Shown: positions 18,274 through 26,862 of the stretch, piece by piece
Layout: each line of letters starts with the position of its first letter
Numbering within the stretch: the first letter of the stretch is position 1
Source of the DNA: Hyphomicrobiaceae bacterium
GTDB lineage: Bacteria; Pseudomonadota; Alphaproteobacteria; Rhizobiales; Ancalomicrobiaceae
Assembly: GCA_016793065.1 (NCBI GenBank)
Contig: JAEULV010000034.1
Location: 1-64,000 of the forward strand
Reading direction: 5' to 3'
Length of the DNA stretch: 64,000 nt
The notes under the pieces: generated by a model
What the model was told of the DNA's origin: nothing
The model's input: the letters and a program-made list of their open reading frames with translations, nothing else
Database searches by the model: none
Translations under genes and position numbers: made by a program

Positions 18274-18296
18274 CTGTAGTTCCTCCGTATTTGGTG

Positions 18297-18326
18297 TCTA
18301 TAAATTTAAATGATCAGCGCTATCAA
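18297..18326 (-). promoter_or_regulatory. Candidate sigma-70 promoter of the FAD/NAD(P)-binding gene
   Basis: On the minus strand TTGATA (18321-18326) and TATAGA (18297-18302) are 18 bp apart, so transcription would start about 17 bases before the ATG. The surrounding 18274-18440 is far more AT-rich than the genes on either side. The rest of the gap, to 18574, holds no gene I can support. Confidence 0.45.
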
Positions 18327-18574
18327 ACAAGGAAATAAGACTTAAATCATAATTGCTTGCTGCTTATGAATGTAAACAGAAGCTATAAGCGATATTTAAT
18401 TGGTGGATGCGGCGACGTTATACTTGATTTTCTGAAAAAGAGCGACCCGAACCGGAGAACCGATCCAGGCCGCCGAGTGCGCTCCACGGGGCGGAGCGTT
18501 CGCAGGTTCGGGAAGGGCTGCTACCCGGGGTGAATGGAAGGTCGTCGCCGGCCGAGGCGGCCGACCGGCCGGGG

Positions 18575-20095
18575 TCATTCGAACAGATGCCGGTCCATTT
18601 CCCGGACGTTGTTGCCGATCAGGATCGAGGCGCCCATCTGGCCGACGATGTCGCGGTCGATGTCGATGCCGGGCGCGACTTCCTTCAGCTTCAGGCAGTT
18701 GTTGTTGAGCTCGAACACCGCGCGCTCGGTGATGTAGGTCACCGGCTGGCCGGACCGCGCCGCCATGCCGCCGTTGAACGAGATCTTCGGCACGTGCGGC
18801 ACGAATTTGCGTTCGCGGCCCTCGCGGCGGATCCGGAGCGCGCCGTCGGCGAAGTCGACATCGAGGCCGCCGGCGGTGAAGGTGCCGCAGAACACCTGGC
18901 GCTTGGCGGCGCGGGAGATGTTGGCGAAGCCGCCGATGCCCGGCGTCTTGCCGGGGAAATGGCTGACATTGACATTGCCGGCGCTGTCGACCTGAGCGAA
19001 GCCGAGGAAGGCGATGTCGATGCCGCCGCCGTCATAGAGATCGAACATCGCCGATTGCTCGATCAGCGCCTGGGAATGGGCGGAGGCGCCGAACGACAGG
19101 CCGCTGGCGGGAATGCCGCCGAACTGGCCGGATTCGACCGTCAGGGTGAAGTCGTCATAGCCGGCCTGATGGGCGACAAGGCCGATTTCGGAGGGAATGC
19201 CGATGCCGAGATTGACCAGGGCGCCGGGATGCTTGCGCATTTCCTCCAGCGCGCGGCGGGCGACGACACGGCGCTCCAGCGGGATCGGCCGGGCGCGCGG
19301 CGCGCCGGCAAGGCCGGCCTCGACATAGGCCGGATTGAAGGCCTCGGCATAGGTCTGGGGATGGTCGGCTTCATCGGCGACGACGACATAGTCGATCAGT
19401 GAGCCGGGAACGCGCACATCCTGGGGGCGCAGGCTGCCGCGGGCGACCACTTCGGCCACCTGGGCAATGACGATGCCGCCGCAATTGCGCGCCGCCTGGG
19501 CCTGGGCCAGGCCATCCTGATAAGACACTTCGTGCTCCATCGTCAGGTTGCCGGCCTCGTCGACGTGGGTGCCGCGGATCAGGGCGCAGTTGATGCTCGA
19601 GGTCGGGTAGAACAGCAGGCTGGCGCCGTCGATTTCCATCCGCCGGATCAATCCGGGCTGCGACGTGGCATTGAGGCAGCCGCCGTCCTGATCGGGGTCG
19701 ATGAAGGTGCCGATGCCGACCCGCGACAGCACGCCGGGCAGGCGCGCGGCGGTGGCGCGGAACAGCTGGCTGATGACGCCTTGCGGCCAGTTGTGGGCGT
19801 CGATCTTGCCGGCAACCGCCATGGCGCCGAGGCGCGGGGTGAAGCCCCAGAAGCCGCCGATGGCGCGGCGGACCAGCCCGTCCTGGGCCAGATGGTCGAG
19901 GCCGCGCCCGCAGCGATCGCCCGAACCGGCGGCGAACAGGAGCGACAGATTGCGCGGGCGGCCCTCGGCGCGGAACCGCCGGCCGAGGGCGGCGGTGATC
20001 GCTTCCGGGTGGCCGCAGCAGCCGAACCCGCCGGGGATGATCGTCCAGCTGTCCTCGATCAGGCGGGCGGCGGCATCGGCCGAGATGATCTGCAT
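18575..20095 (-). CDS. Family I acyl-CoA/acetate CoA-transferase
   Basis: A 506-residue fused alpha-beta CoA-transferase of the propionate CoA-transferase/YdiF type; the family moves CoA between carboxylates through a glutamyl-CoA intermediate. The N-terminal half has GFGCCGHPEAITAALG and the C-terminal half NLGIGIPSEIG. The likely catalytic Glu is E321 in VESGQFGG. The ATG at 20095 has GAGGAA upstream. It follows the cupin gene by 136 bases and is probably in the same operon as eamA and the cupin gene. Short-chain acid activation is a family-level inference; the substrate is unknown. Confidence 0.9.
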   Translation of the reverse strand: MQIISADAAARLIEDSWTIIPGGFGCCGHPEAITAALGRRFRAEGRPRNLSLLFAAGSGDRCGRGLDHLAQDGLVRRAIGGFWGFTPRLGAMAVAGKIDAHNWPQGVISQLFRATAARLPGVLSRVGIGTFIDPDQDGGCLNATSQPGLIRRMEIDGASLLFYPTSSINCALIRGTHVDEAGNLTMEHEVSYQDGLAQAQAARNCGGIVIAQVAEVVARGSLRPQDVRVPGSLIDYVVVADEADHPQTYAEAFNPAYVEAGLAGAPRARPIPLERRVVARRALEEMRKHPGALVNLGIGIPSEIGLVAHQAGYDDFTLTVESGQFGGIPASGLSFGASAHSQALIEQSAMFDLYDGGGIDIAFLGFAQVDSAGNVNVSHFPGKTPGIGGFANISRAAKRQVFCGTFTAGGLDVDFADGALRIRREGRERKFVPHVPKISFNGGMAARSGQPVTYITERAVFELNNNCLKLKEVAPGIDIDRDIVGQMGASILIGNNVREMDRHLFE

Positions 20096-20231
20096 GATGG
20101 GTTCCTCGTCGAAGGCGTGTCGCGTCGGGGTGGGGCGGCGACGGGAAGGGTGGGGTCCGAGACCAGGATGCGAGAGCCGGGGAGGGGTGAGCTTCCATCC
20201 CCGGCTCCCGCGTGCTGCCCTCGGCGGGCGG

Positions 20232-20630
20232 TCAGGCGGCGGCGCGGGCGTCGCCGGCTTCGGCGGCAAGGCGGACGGGCTGTTCCCAGACGACGAGGAA
20301 GGTGCAGCCGGTTTCGGAGCCGAGGGCATGGCCGGAGCCGGGCGGGCAGACCTCCAGCGTGCCGGGGCCGTGGCGGCCGGCGTCGTTGATCAGCTCGCCC
20401 TCGAGCACGAAGATCAGCTCGTAGCCCGGGTGGATGTGGCGCTGGACCTTGGCGCCGGGGAGGTAGCGCACCAGGGCGGCGGCCGGCCCCTTCTCGCCGG
20501 TGTCGGCGGTGTCGTAGAGCTTGTGGATGCGGACGCCCTCGCGGCCGGGCTGGGCGTAGGTCTCCCAGGGCAGTTCGTCGAGAACCGGCTTGCTGGTGAG
20601 GAGGTTGGAGAGGATCTGGGCACCGCGCAT
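20232..20630 (-). CDS. Cupin domain protein
   Basis: A single-domain cupin of 132 residues. The metal-site motif HIHPGYELIFVLEGELIND (about residues 65-85) and the second motif CPPGSGHALG are both present, as in ChrR-type/AraC-like small cupins. The final 15 residues are Ala-rich. Cupins range from dioxygenases to sugar isomerases and binding proteins, so no reaction can be named. Its position between an EamA exporter and a CoA-transferase suggests a part in metabolising the same unknown compound. Confidence 0.88.
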   Translation of the reverse strand: MRGAQILSNLLTSKPVLDELPWETYAQPGREGVRIHKLYDTADTGEKGPAAALVRYLPGAKVQRHIHPGYELIFVLEGELINDAGRHGPGTLEVCPPGSGHALGSETGCTFLVVWEQPVRLAAEAGDARAAA

Positions 20631-20774
20631 CGGATGTCTCCTTGAGCTTGCTGATGGGGGAGGTGACTGGGAGGTGAAGGGGGGAATTCGGAACGAGCGA
20701 AAGGGGTGCGGCGGGCGGACCCGCCACCGGATGGCGTATCGGGAATTCGGGAGAGGGAATTCGGGCGGGTCTGC

Positions 20775-21659
20775 TCAGCGCTTGTTGGCGATGTAGACGC
20801 CGGTGGCGGCAAGACCGAAGCCGACGAGGTCGATGGCGCCGGGGATTTCGCCGAGGGTGGCGGAGGCCATGACCTGGGTGACCGGCGGGATCAGGTAGAA
20901 CAGGCTGGTGACCTTGGTCGCCTCGCCGCGACGGATCATGACGTAGAGCAGCATCAGGGCGCCGATCGAGTTGGCGAGCGCCAGCCAGATCACCGAGCCG
21001 ACGAACATCGGCGTCCAGTTGATGGTCATGCTCTCGGTGAACCAGGCGACGGCGAGCATGATCGTGGCGCCGACCAGCATCTGGACGCAGCCGGCGATGC
21101 GCAGGTCGAGGCCGGCGCAGAACTTCTTCTGATACAGCGTGCCGGCGGTGATGCCGGTCAGGGCGAGGCCGGTGAAGGCATAGCCGGCCATGGCGGCAAA
21201 GCCGGAGCCGATGCGGTCGGCGACGACGAAGGTGACGCCGGCAAGGCCGAGGCCGAGGCCGATCCAGTGCTTCCAGGTGACCTTCTCGCCCAGCACCGAG
21301 CCGGCGAACAGGGCGACGAATACCGGCATCAGGCCGACGATCAGGGCCGACTGGCCGGCCGGCACGCCGTTCTTCATGCCGGCATAGAGGCCGCCGAATT
21401 GCATCGCCTGCATGAAGAAGCCGACGACGGCCATGTGCAGGATCGGAGCCCAGCGGGTCGGGAACGGCGCCTTGGTGGCGACGGCGAAGCCGAAGACAAG
21501 TAGCCCGGCCAGCGTAAAGCGCAGGAACGTCATGGTGAACGGTTCCGCGTACTGAATTCCGATGGCGCCGCCAATGTAACCAGAGCTCCACAATACAATA
21601 AAGCTCAATGGAAGTGACATGGTTACTGATGGCGATGGTGTCGTTGTCGCTATGCTCAT
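20775..21659 (-). CDS. EamA/DMT family transporter
   Basis: A drug/metabolite transporter of 294 residues with ten predicted hydrophobic helices in two EamA repeats (first LPLSFIVLWSSGYIGG, second AGCVQMLVGATIMLAV). Members mostly export amino acids or metabolites. I start at ATG 21659 because GGAGG stands seven bases before it. It is the first gene of a minus-strand operon divergent from a LysR regulator across a 222-bp AT-rich intergenic region, the usual layout for LysR control of an exporter. Confidence 0.9.
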   Translation of the reverse strand: MSIATTTPSPSVTMSLPLSFIVLWSSGYIGGAIGIQYAEPFTMTFLRFTLAGLLVFGFAVATKAPFPTRWAPILHMAVVGFFMQAMQFGGLYAGMKNGVPAGQSALIVGLMPVFVALFAGSVLGEKVTWKHWIGLGLGLAGVTFVVADRIGSGFAAMAGYAFTGLALTGITAGTLYQKKFCAGLDLRIAGCVQMLVGATIMLAVAWFTESMTINWTPMFVGSVIWLALANSIGALMLLYVMIRRGEATKVTSLFYLIPPVTQVMASATLGEIPGAIDLVGFGLAATGVYIANKR

Positions 21660-21745
21660 GGTTAGCCTCCAGTGCTTTTCCACGGACACACTCTCATGCC
21701 GCCGCCGTTGCAAAAAGGAAATTTAATGAAATCGAAACATGCGCA

Positions 21746-21759
21746 TTTCTTATGTGAAA
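21746..21759. promoter_or_regulatory. LysR-type dyad between eamA and the lysR-type gene
   Basis: TTTC-TTATGT-GAAA fits the loose T-N11-A pattern of LysR-regulator sites. Two copies of GCAAAAAGG (21710-21718 and 21764-21772) flank it 54 bp apart, about five helical turns. This is a candidate only: the T-N11-A rule is weak in AT-rich DNA. Confidence 0.3.
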
Positions 21760-21881
21760 ATCCGCAAAAAGGTTGCACCCCCACGAAATCTACCAGTTCA
21801 GGTAAATTAAATCGTTTGCTAGGCTGTGCTAACAATGACAGGCAGCCGGTTGCGGACCGGCGTTGCGGGAGCCGGGCGCCC

Positions 21882-22751
21882 ATGCGGACGATCAATTTCG
21901 ATACCCAGCTGCTGCGCAGCTTCGTCACGGCGGTCGACACCGGCAGTTTCGTTGCCGCCGCCGACCAGTTGAACATGACGCAGCCGGCGATGAGCCAGCA
22001 GATGCGGCGACTGGAGGATCTGGTCGGTCAGCCGCTGTTTCGTCGTGACGGCCGCAAGCTGGCGGTGACCAATGCCGGCGACATGCTGATCGGCTATGCC
22101 CGTCAGATCATTGCCATCAACGACCAGATCCCCGAGGGGCTCGGCCTCGGCAGCCGCACCGAGGTGGTGCATATCGGCATGCCGGAGCACTTTTCCGAAT
22201 CGCTGCTGCCAATCCTGATCGCCCGGGCGCACGAGCATTTTCCCAATGTCCAGTTGGTGGTGAAGGTGGCGCGCAGCGGCGCGCTGGCCGAGGGTCTGGC
22301 GGAGGGGCGGCTGCAACTGGCGTTGATGCTCGGCGGCTCGCCCAGCGCCGACGACGTCGCCGCCCAGGCGATGCCGCTGCAATGGATCCGGGCCGAATCG
22401 TTTGATCCGACCCGCACCGGCGACGTGGTGCCTTTGGTTTTGTTCCGCGCGCCCTGCGAGTTCCGCCAGCACGCCACCAAGGCGCTGGAACAGGCCGGGC
22501 AGCGCTGGCATTGCGTGCATGAGGGCGACGACCTGACGACGCTGCGCGCCGCCGTGCGCGCCAATATCGGCGTGACGGCGCTGCCGGTGATCCAGGACTA
22601 TACCGGGCTGAAGCGCTACAGCGACAATGACGGCCTGCCGCGTCTGCCGGATATCCATGTCCGGCTGAAGCGGCACGAGGCGTGGAAGTCGCGTTCGGCC
22701 AATGCGTTGTGCGGGCTGGTCGAGCAGGTGTGGAAGTCGTTCCGCCATTGA
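21882..22751 (+). CDS. LysR family transcriptional regulator
   Basis: A 289-residue LTTR. The N-terminal winged helix-turn-helix (DTGSFVAAADQLNMTQPAMSQ, about residues 15-34, then LEDLVGQPLFRRDGR) is followed by a LysR substrate-binding domain in which VVHIGMPEHFSESLLP begins the ligand fold. I start at ATG 21882, 11 residues before the HTH alignment usually begins; an upstream in-frame extension into the AT-rich gap is not supported. It is divergent from eamA and most likely regulates that operon. Confidence 0.9.
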   Translation: MRTINFDTQLLRSFVTAVDTGSFVAAADQLNMTQPAMSQQMRRLEDLVGQPLFRRDGRKLAVTNAGDMLIGYARQIIAINDQIPEGLGLGSRTEVVHIGMPEHFSESLLPILIARAHEHFPNVQLVVKVARSGALAEGLAEGRLQLALMLGGSPSADDVAAQAMPLQWIRAESFDPTRTGDVVPLVLFRAPCEFRQHATKALEQAGQRWHCVHEGDDLTTLRAAVRANIGVTALPVIQDYTGLKRYSDNDGLPRLPDIHVRLKRHEAWKSRSANALCGLVEQVWKSFRH

Positions 22752-22790
22752 GCCGCCGCGATCGGGTCGGCGAATTGGCCCCCGCCATGG

Positions 22791-22830
22791 CGCCCCGGCC
22801 ATCGGTGTGCGGGACGATGGCGGGGCGTTT
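22791..22830 (+). terminator. Terminator-like hairpin between lysR-type gene and metC
   Basis: CGCCCC-G-GCCATC pairs with GATGGC-GGGGCG (12 bp, one bulge) and ends in TTT, in the gap between convergent genes. Confidence 0.5.
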
Positions 22831-22853
22831 GGCTCAGATGGTCGCGGCCGGCG

Positions 22854-24041
22854 TCAGCCGGCGGCGTTGAGGCGGGCCAGCCCCTTGTCGAGGTCGGCGA
22901 TCAGGTCGGCCGGGTCCTCGAGGCCGATCTGCAGGCGGACGAGCGGTCCCTCGGCGGCCCAGGTGGTGGCGGTGCGGATGCCGGTCAATTCGCACGGGAT
23001 CGCCAGGCTCTCGTAGCCGCCCCAGGAATAGCCGAGGCCGAACAGCTGCAGCCCGTCGAGCATCGCCGCCACCGCCTCGTCGGACGACGGCTTGAGGATG
23101 ATGCCGAACAGGCCGGCGGAACCGTTGAAGTCGCGCTTCCAGATGGCGTGGCCGGGGTCTTGCGGCAGGCCGGGGTGCAGAACCTGCGCCACTTCCGGGC
23201 GGGTCTGCAGCCAACGGGCGATTTCGAGCGCGCTTTGCTCCTGATGGCGCATGCGCACCGACAGGGTGCGCAGCCCGCGCAGCGCCAGCCACATGTCGTC
23301 GGGGCCGGTGAACATGCCCATGGCGCCGTGGGTGTGCTTCAGCCGCTTCCAAGTCGCCTCATTGGCCGAAACGGTGCCGAGCATGGCGTCGGAATGGCCG
23401 ACGATATACTTGGTCGCCGCCATCAGCGTCACGTCGACGCCGAAATCCAGCGCCCGGAACATCAGCGGCGTCGCCCAGGTGTTGTCGATGATGGTGACGG
23501 CGCCGATCGCCCGGGCATGGGCGACGATGGCCGGGGTGTCCTGGATCTCGAAGGTGAGCGAGCCGGGCGATTCCAGATAGATCACCTTGGTGTTCGCCCT
23601 GGTCAGCGCGGCGATGCCGGCGCCGATGGTCGGGTCGTAGTAGCTGACCTCGACGCCGAGGCGCGGAATGAGCGAATCGCACAGTTCCCGCACCGGCCGG
23701 TAGGCGCAGTCGGGAATCAGCACATGATCGCCGGCGCCGAGGAACGACAGCAGCGCTACCGAGATCGCCGCCAGGCCCGACGGGGTCAGCACGGTGCCGG
23801 CGCAGGCGGGGCCCTCGAGTTCGGTCAGGGCGTCGGCGAGAGCGTTCGAGGTGGGAGTGCCGCGACGGCCATAGACATATTTTGACGCAGGATCGTGCAT
23901 GGCGTGCACATCCTCGAACAGAACGGTCGAGGCGCGCACCACCGGCGGATTGACGAACGGCATGTCGGGCGACCACGGACGGCCCATGTGGGCGAGGCGG
24001 GTGGCGACGGAATGGGCGTTGCTGGTCTCTGACTTCGACAT
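22854..24041 (-). CDS. metC: Cystathionine beta-lyase (PLP-dependent Cys/Met enzyme)
   Basis: A fold-type I PLP enzyme of 395 residues; MetC converts cystathionine to homocysteine, ammonia and pyruvate. Diagnostic pieces are KYVYGRRGTPT, the substrate/PLP segment LTPSGLAAIS, IIDNTWATP, and the Schiff-base Lys near residue 211 in MAATKYIVGHSD. The C-terminal SWGGYESL is typical of beta-lyases. I start at ATG 24041. The gene is divergent from aapJ, the same pairing as in Rhizobium leguminosarum, where metC adjoins the aap operon. Confidence 0.92.
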   Translation of the reverse strand: MSKSETSNAHSVATRLAHMGRPWSPDMPFVNPPVVRASTVLFEDVHAMHDPASKYVYGRRGTPTSNALADALTELEGPACAGTVLTPSGLAAISVALLSFLGAGDHVLIPDCAYRPVRELCDSLIPRLGVEVSYYDPTIGAGIAALTRANTKVIYLESPGSLTFEIQDTPAIVAHARAIGAVTIIDNTWATPLMFRALDFGVDVTLMAATKYIVGHSDAMLGTVSANEATWKRLKHTHGAMGMFTGPDDMWLALRGLRTLSVRMRHQEQSALEIARWLQTRPEVAQVLHPGLPQDPGHAIWKRDFNGSAGLFGIILKPSSDEAVAAMLDGLQLFGLGYSWGGYESLAIPCELTGIRTATTWAAEGPLVRLQIGLEDPADLIADLDKGLARLNAAG

Positions 24042-24265
24042 TTCGGGGGGCTCTCGCTGGCATCTGGCGGTTCGGTCCGCCACGAACTTCGACGAAAGCC
24101 TTAGCGTATCGGCATCGAAACGTCATCTGCCCCTTGACCGCGACGGTAGATCGCCGTTTGATGGCAGAGACGGGGGGCGGATAGCCCTCTTTCGCCAGAA
24201 CAATATCAGGCGCCACGACGGCTTAACCCCGCGATGGCGTTGTCCGGCAGAGAGAGGAATTGGAC

Positions 24266-24352
24266 ATGCGCCGACACGCGAGCGCGTGCGCTATGCCGTT
24301 CCCGAGTCATGGGTATTTCCCCACGATGCAAGGGAAAAGGCAGCCACTATGA
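24266..24352 (+). CDS. Possible leader peptide (uORF) overlapping the aapJ start
   Basis: A 28-codon reading frame begins with MRRHASACAM, 6-7 bases after a good ribosome site (AGAGGAA). Its TGA stop overlaps the aapJ ATG as ATGA, so translation of the two would be coupled. aapJ also has its own ribosome site (AAAAGG) inside the uORF. Neither homology nor codon bias can be judged at this length. It may be chance, but the strong SD and exact stop-start overlap make it worth recording. Confidence 0.35.
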   Translation: MRRHASACAMPFPSHGYFPTMQGKRQPL

Positions 24353-25371
24353 TCAAGAAGTTCTCCACCGCGCTCCTCGGCGCCGTCGCCGCCGTCGGGC
24401 TGGCCTCGGCCGCTTCCGCCGGCACGCTTGACGATGTCAAGGCCAAGGGTTTCGTGCAGTGCGGCTCCAACACCGGCCTCGCCGGCTTCGCTATTCCGGA
24501 TGCCTCGGGCAACTGGACCGGTCTCGACGTCGATTTCTGCCGCGCTGTCGCGGCGGCGATCTTCAACGACGCCACCAAGGTCAAGTTCACGCCGCTCTCG
24601 GCCAAGGACCGTTTCACCGCGCTGCAGTCCGGCGAGATCGACCTTCTGTCGCGCAACACCACCTGGACGATGTCGCGCGATACCTCGCTCGGCCTGAAGT
24701 TCGCCGGCGTCAACTACTATGACGGCCAGGGCTTCATGATCCGCAAGTCGCTCGGCGTGACGTCGGCGCTGCAACTGGCCGGCGCCTCGGTCTGCACCCA
24801 GACCGGCACCACCACCGAACTGAACGTCGCCGACTTCTTCCGCGCCAACAACCTCAAGTACGAGGTCGTGACCTTCGAAAAGTCCGACGAAGTGGTGAAA
24901 GCCTATGACGCCGGGCGTTGCGACGTGTTCACCACCGATGCCTCGGGCCTCTATGCCGAGCGCCTGAAGCTCACCAACCCGGACGACCACGTCGTTCTCC
25001 CGGAGATCATCTCGAAGGAGCCGCTGGGCCCGCTGGTTCGCCAGGGTGACGATTCCTGGTTCAACGTGGTGAAGTGGGTGCATTACGCCATGATCAACGC
25101 CGAGGAACTCGGCCTGACCAAGGCGAATGTCGACGAGAAGATGAAGTCGACCACCAACCCGGAAATCAAGCGCTTCGTCGGCGCCGAGGGCAAGTTTGGC
25201 GAAGGCATCGGCCTCAGCAACGCCTGGGCCTACCAGATCGTCAAGCTGGTCGGCAATTACGGCGAGTCGTTCGAAGCCAATGTCGGCGTCAACACCCGCC
25301 TGAAAATCGCCCGCGGCCAGAACGCGCTGTGGACCAAGGGCGGCCTGCAGTACGCCCCGCCGATCCGTTGA
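24349..25371 (+). CDS. aapJ: General L-amino acid ABC transporter, periplasmic binding protein
   Basis: Solute-binding protein of the broad-specificity amino-acid importer AapJQMP (340 residues). A Sec signal peptide ends at ASA-GTLDD (about residue 24). The mature part has the SBP family 3 signature GLDVDFCRAVAAAIF and ligand-binding segments such as GEIDLLSRNTTWT. In rhizobia Aap imports many amino acids and affects efflux and nitrogen exchange in nodules. The ATG at 24349 is backed by AAAAGG eight bases upstream. A large hairpin follows the gene, which would favour accumulation of the binding-protein message. Confidence 0.96.
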   Translation: MIKKFSTALLGAVAAVGLASAASAGTLDDVKAKGFVQCGSNTGLAGFAIPDASGNWTGLDVDFCRAVAAAIFNDATKVKFTPLSAKDRFTALQSGEIDLLSRNTTWTMSRDTSLGLKFAGVNYYDGQGFMIRKSLGVTSALQLAGASVCTQTGTTTELNVADFFRANNLKYEVVTFEKSDEVVKAYDAGRCDVFTTDASGLYAERLKLTNPDDHVVLPEIISKEPLGPLVRQGDDSWFNVVKWVHYAMINAEELGLTKANVDEKMKSTTNPEIKRFVGAEGKFGEGIGLSNAWAYQIVKLVGNYGESFEANVGVNTRLKIARGQNALWTKGGLQYAPPIR

Positions 25372-25388
25372 TCGGTCGCTGATCCAGT

Positions 25389-25422
25389 CCTCCCGGGCGG
25401 CCGGCCGAGGTCGTCCGGGGGG
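25389..25422 (+). other. mRNA-stabilising hairpin between aapJ and aapQ
   Basis: A stem of about 14 bp (25389-25402 with 25409-25422, three G-U pairs, 6-nt loop) begins 17 bases after the aapJ stop and has no T-tract. In ABC operons such hairpins protect the binding-protein mRNA, which is needed in excess over the permeases. The rest of the 278-base gap shows no gene. Confidence 0.6.
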
Positions 25423-25649
25423 CTATCTTCAAAGCAATGACAAGGCCGCGTCGCCAGAGGATGGATGAACCATCCCGGCCAAAAGCGCGGCCGGCAGAGA
25501 TTACCGAGACCGGACGTCGGCCCCGCACGCTTTTGGGGGAGTGTGCTGGCGCAATGGCGTCCTGGGGACAGCCGCGCTCGCGCTCTTTTCAGCCCCCGGT
25601 CCCGGAGGGCGGGCCGATGCGGCTTGGTCGAGGCCGGAGGGGCGGACTA

Positions 25650-26852
25650 ATGGCGTCAGACGCAAGCGGATCGCGACGATCCGACGATTTAGCGCCGAAA
25701 GCGGCGTTCTACAACGACCCGAAGATACGCGGGTACTTCTATCAAGCGGTCGTCGTGCTGCTGCTCGCTTGGGGCATCTGGTCGATCGTCTCCAACACGA
25801 TCGAGAACCTGCAGACCCGCAATATCGCTCAGGGGTTTGGATTCCTTGATGTTACCGCCGGGTTCGACCTGTCGGTGGCGTTGATCGACTATCCCAAGAA
25901 CGCCACCTATGGCCGCGCGATCCTGGTCGGCATCGTCAATACGCTGGTCGTCGCCGTCATCGGCATCTTCTTCGCCACGCTGCTCGGCTTCATCATCGGT
26001 GTCGCCCGGTTGTCGAAGAATTTCGTGATCCAGCGGCTGGCGACCGGCTATGTCGAGACGATCCGCAACCTGCCGTTGCTGCTGCAGCTGTTCTTCTGGT
26101 ATTTCGGCGTCCTGTCGTTCCTGCCGAACCCGCGCGACTCGCTGAAGCCGATGGGCGAGGCGATCTTCATCAACAACCGCGGCTTCTTTGTGCCGGAGAT
26201 CGTGCTGGCGCCGGGCATTGCCCAGGGGATGCTGATCGCGGCGGCGATCGCCGTCGCGGCGGCCGTGCTGGTGCGCAACTGGGCGAAGCGGCGCCAGGAC
26301 CTGACCGGTAAGCCGTTTCCGGTCGGCCTGACGGCCGCCGGGCTGGTCCTCGGGCTGCCGCTTCTGGTGTTCGTCGTCAGCGGGGCGGCGATCCAGCTCG
26401 TGTATCCGGTCAAGGGGGCGTTCAACGTCACCGGGGCGCGGGTGGTGCCGGAATTCATCGCGCTGCTGCTGGCGTTGACCAGCTACACCGCCGCCTTCAT
26501 CGCCGAGATCGTGCGCGCCGGCATCATGGCGGTGTCGCACGGTCAGACCGAGGCGGCTCGATCGCTGGGGTTGTCGCCGTCGCATACGTTGCGGCTGGTG
26601 GTGATCCCGCAGGCGATGCGGGTGATCATTCCGCCGCTGACGTCGCAATATCTCAACCTCACCAAGAACTCGTCGCTGGCGGTCGCGGTCGGCTATCCCG
26701 ACCTCGTCTATATCGGCGGAACGGTGCTGAACCAGACCGGTCAATCGGTCGAGGTGGTGGCGATCTGGATGTTGATCTATCTCACCATTTCGGTCGCGAC
26801 CTCGGCTTTCATGAACTGGTACAATCGCCGCGTGGCGATCGTCGAGCGGTGA
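25650..26852 (+). CDS. aapQ: General L-amino acid ABC transporter, permease
   Basis: Inner-membrane permease of 400 residues, longer than most HisMQ-type permeases because of inserted N-terminal and central hydrophobic segments, which is characteristic of AapQ. The EAA loop that docks to the ATPase is EAARSLGLSPSHTLRLVVIP in the C-terminal third. I start at ATG 25650 (MASDASG); longer in-frame extensions run through the hairpin region. aapM follows after ten bases. Confidence 0.95.
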   Translation: MASDASGSRRSDDLAPKAAFYNDPKIRGYFYQAVVVLLLAWGIWSIVSNTIENLQTRNIAQGFGFLDVTAGFDLSVALIDYPKNATYGRAILVGIVNTLVVAVIGIFFATLLGFIIGVARLSKNFVIQRLATGYVETIRNLPLLLQLFFWYFGVLSFLPNPRDSLKPMGEAIFINNRGFFVPEIVLAPGIAQGMLIAAAIAVAAAVLVRNWAKRRQDLTGKPFPVGLTAAGLVLGLPLLVFVVSGAAIQLVYPVKGAFNVTGARVVPEFIALLLALTSYTAAFIAEIVRAGIMAVSHGQTEAARSLGLSPSHTLRLVVIPQAMRVIIPPLTSQYLNLTKNSSLAVAVGYPDLVYIGGTVLNQTGQSVEVVAIWMLIYLTISVATSAFMNWYNRRVAIVER

Positions 26853-26862
26853 GGGCAGAGCC

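Noticed and set aside
16711-18279. Antisense open frame opposite the FAD/NAD(P)-binding gene
   Set aside because: The sense strand has clear Rossmann motifs and a promoter; the antisense product has no recognisable fold.
20701-21503. Plus-strand open frame opposite the EamA gene
   Set aside because: It is antisense to a clear ten-helix transporter, with a His/Asp/Glu/Arg-rich translation typical of shadow frames.
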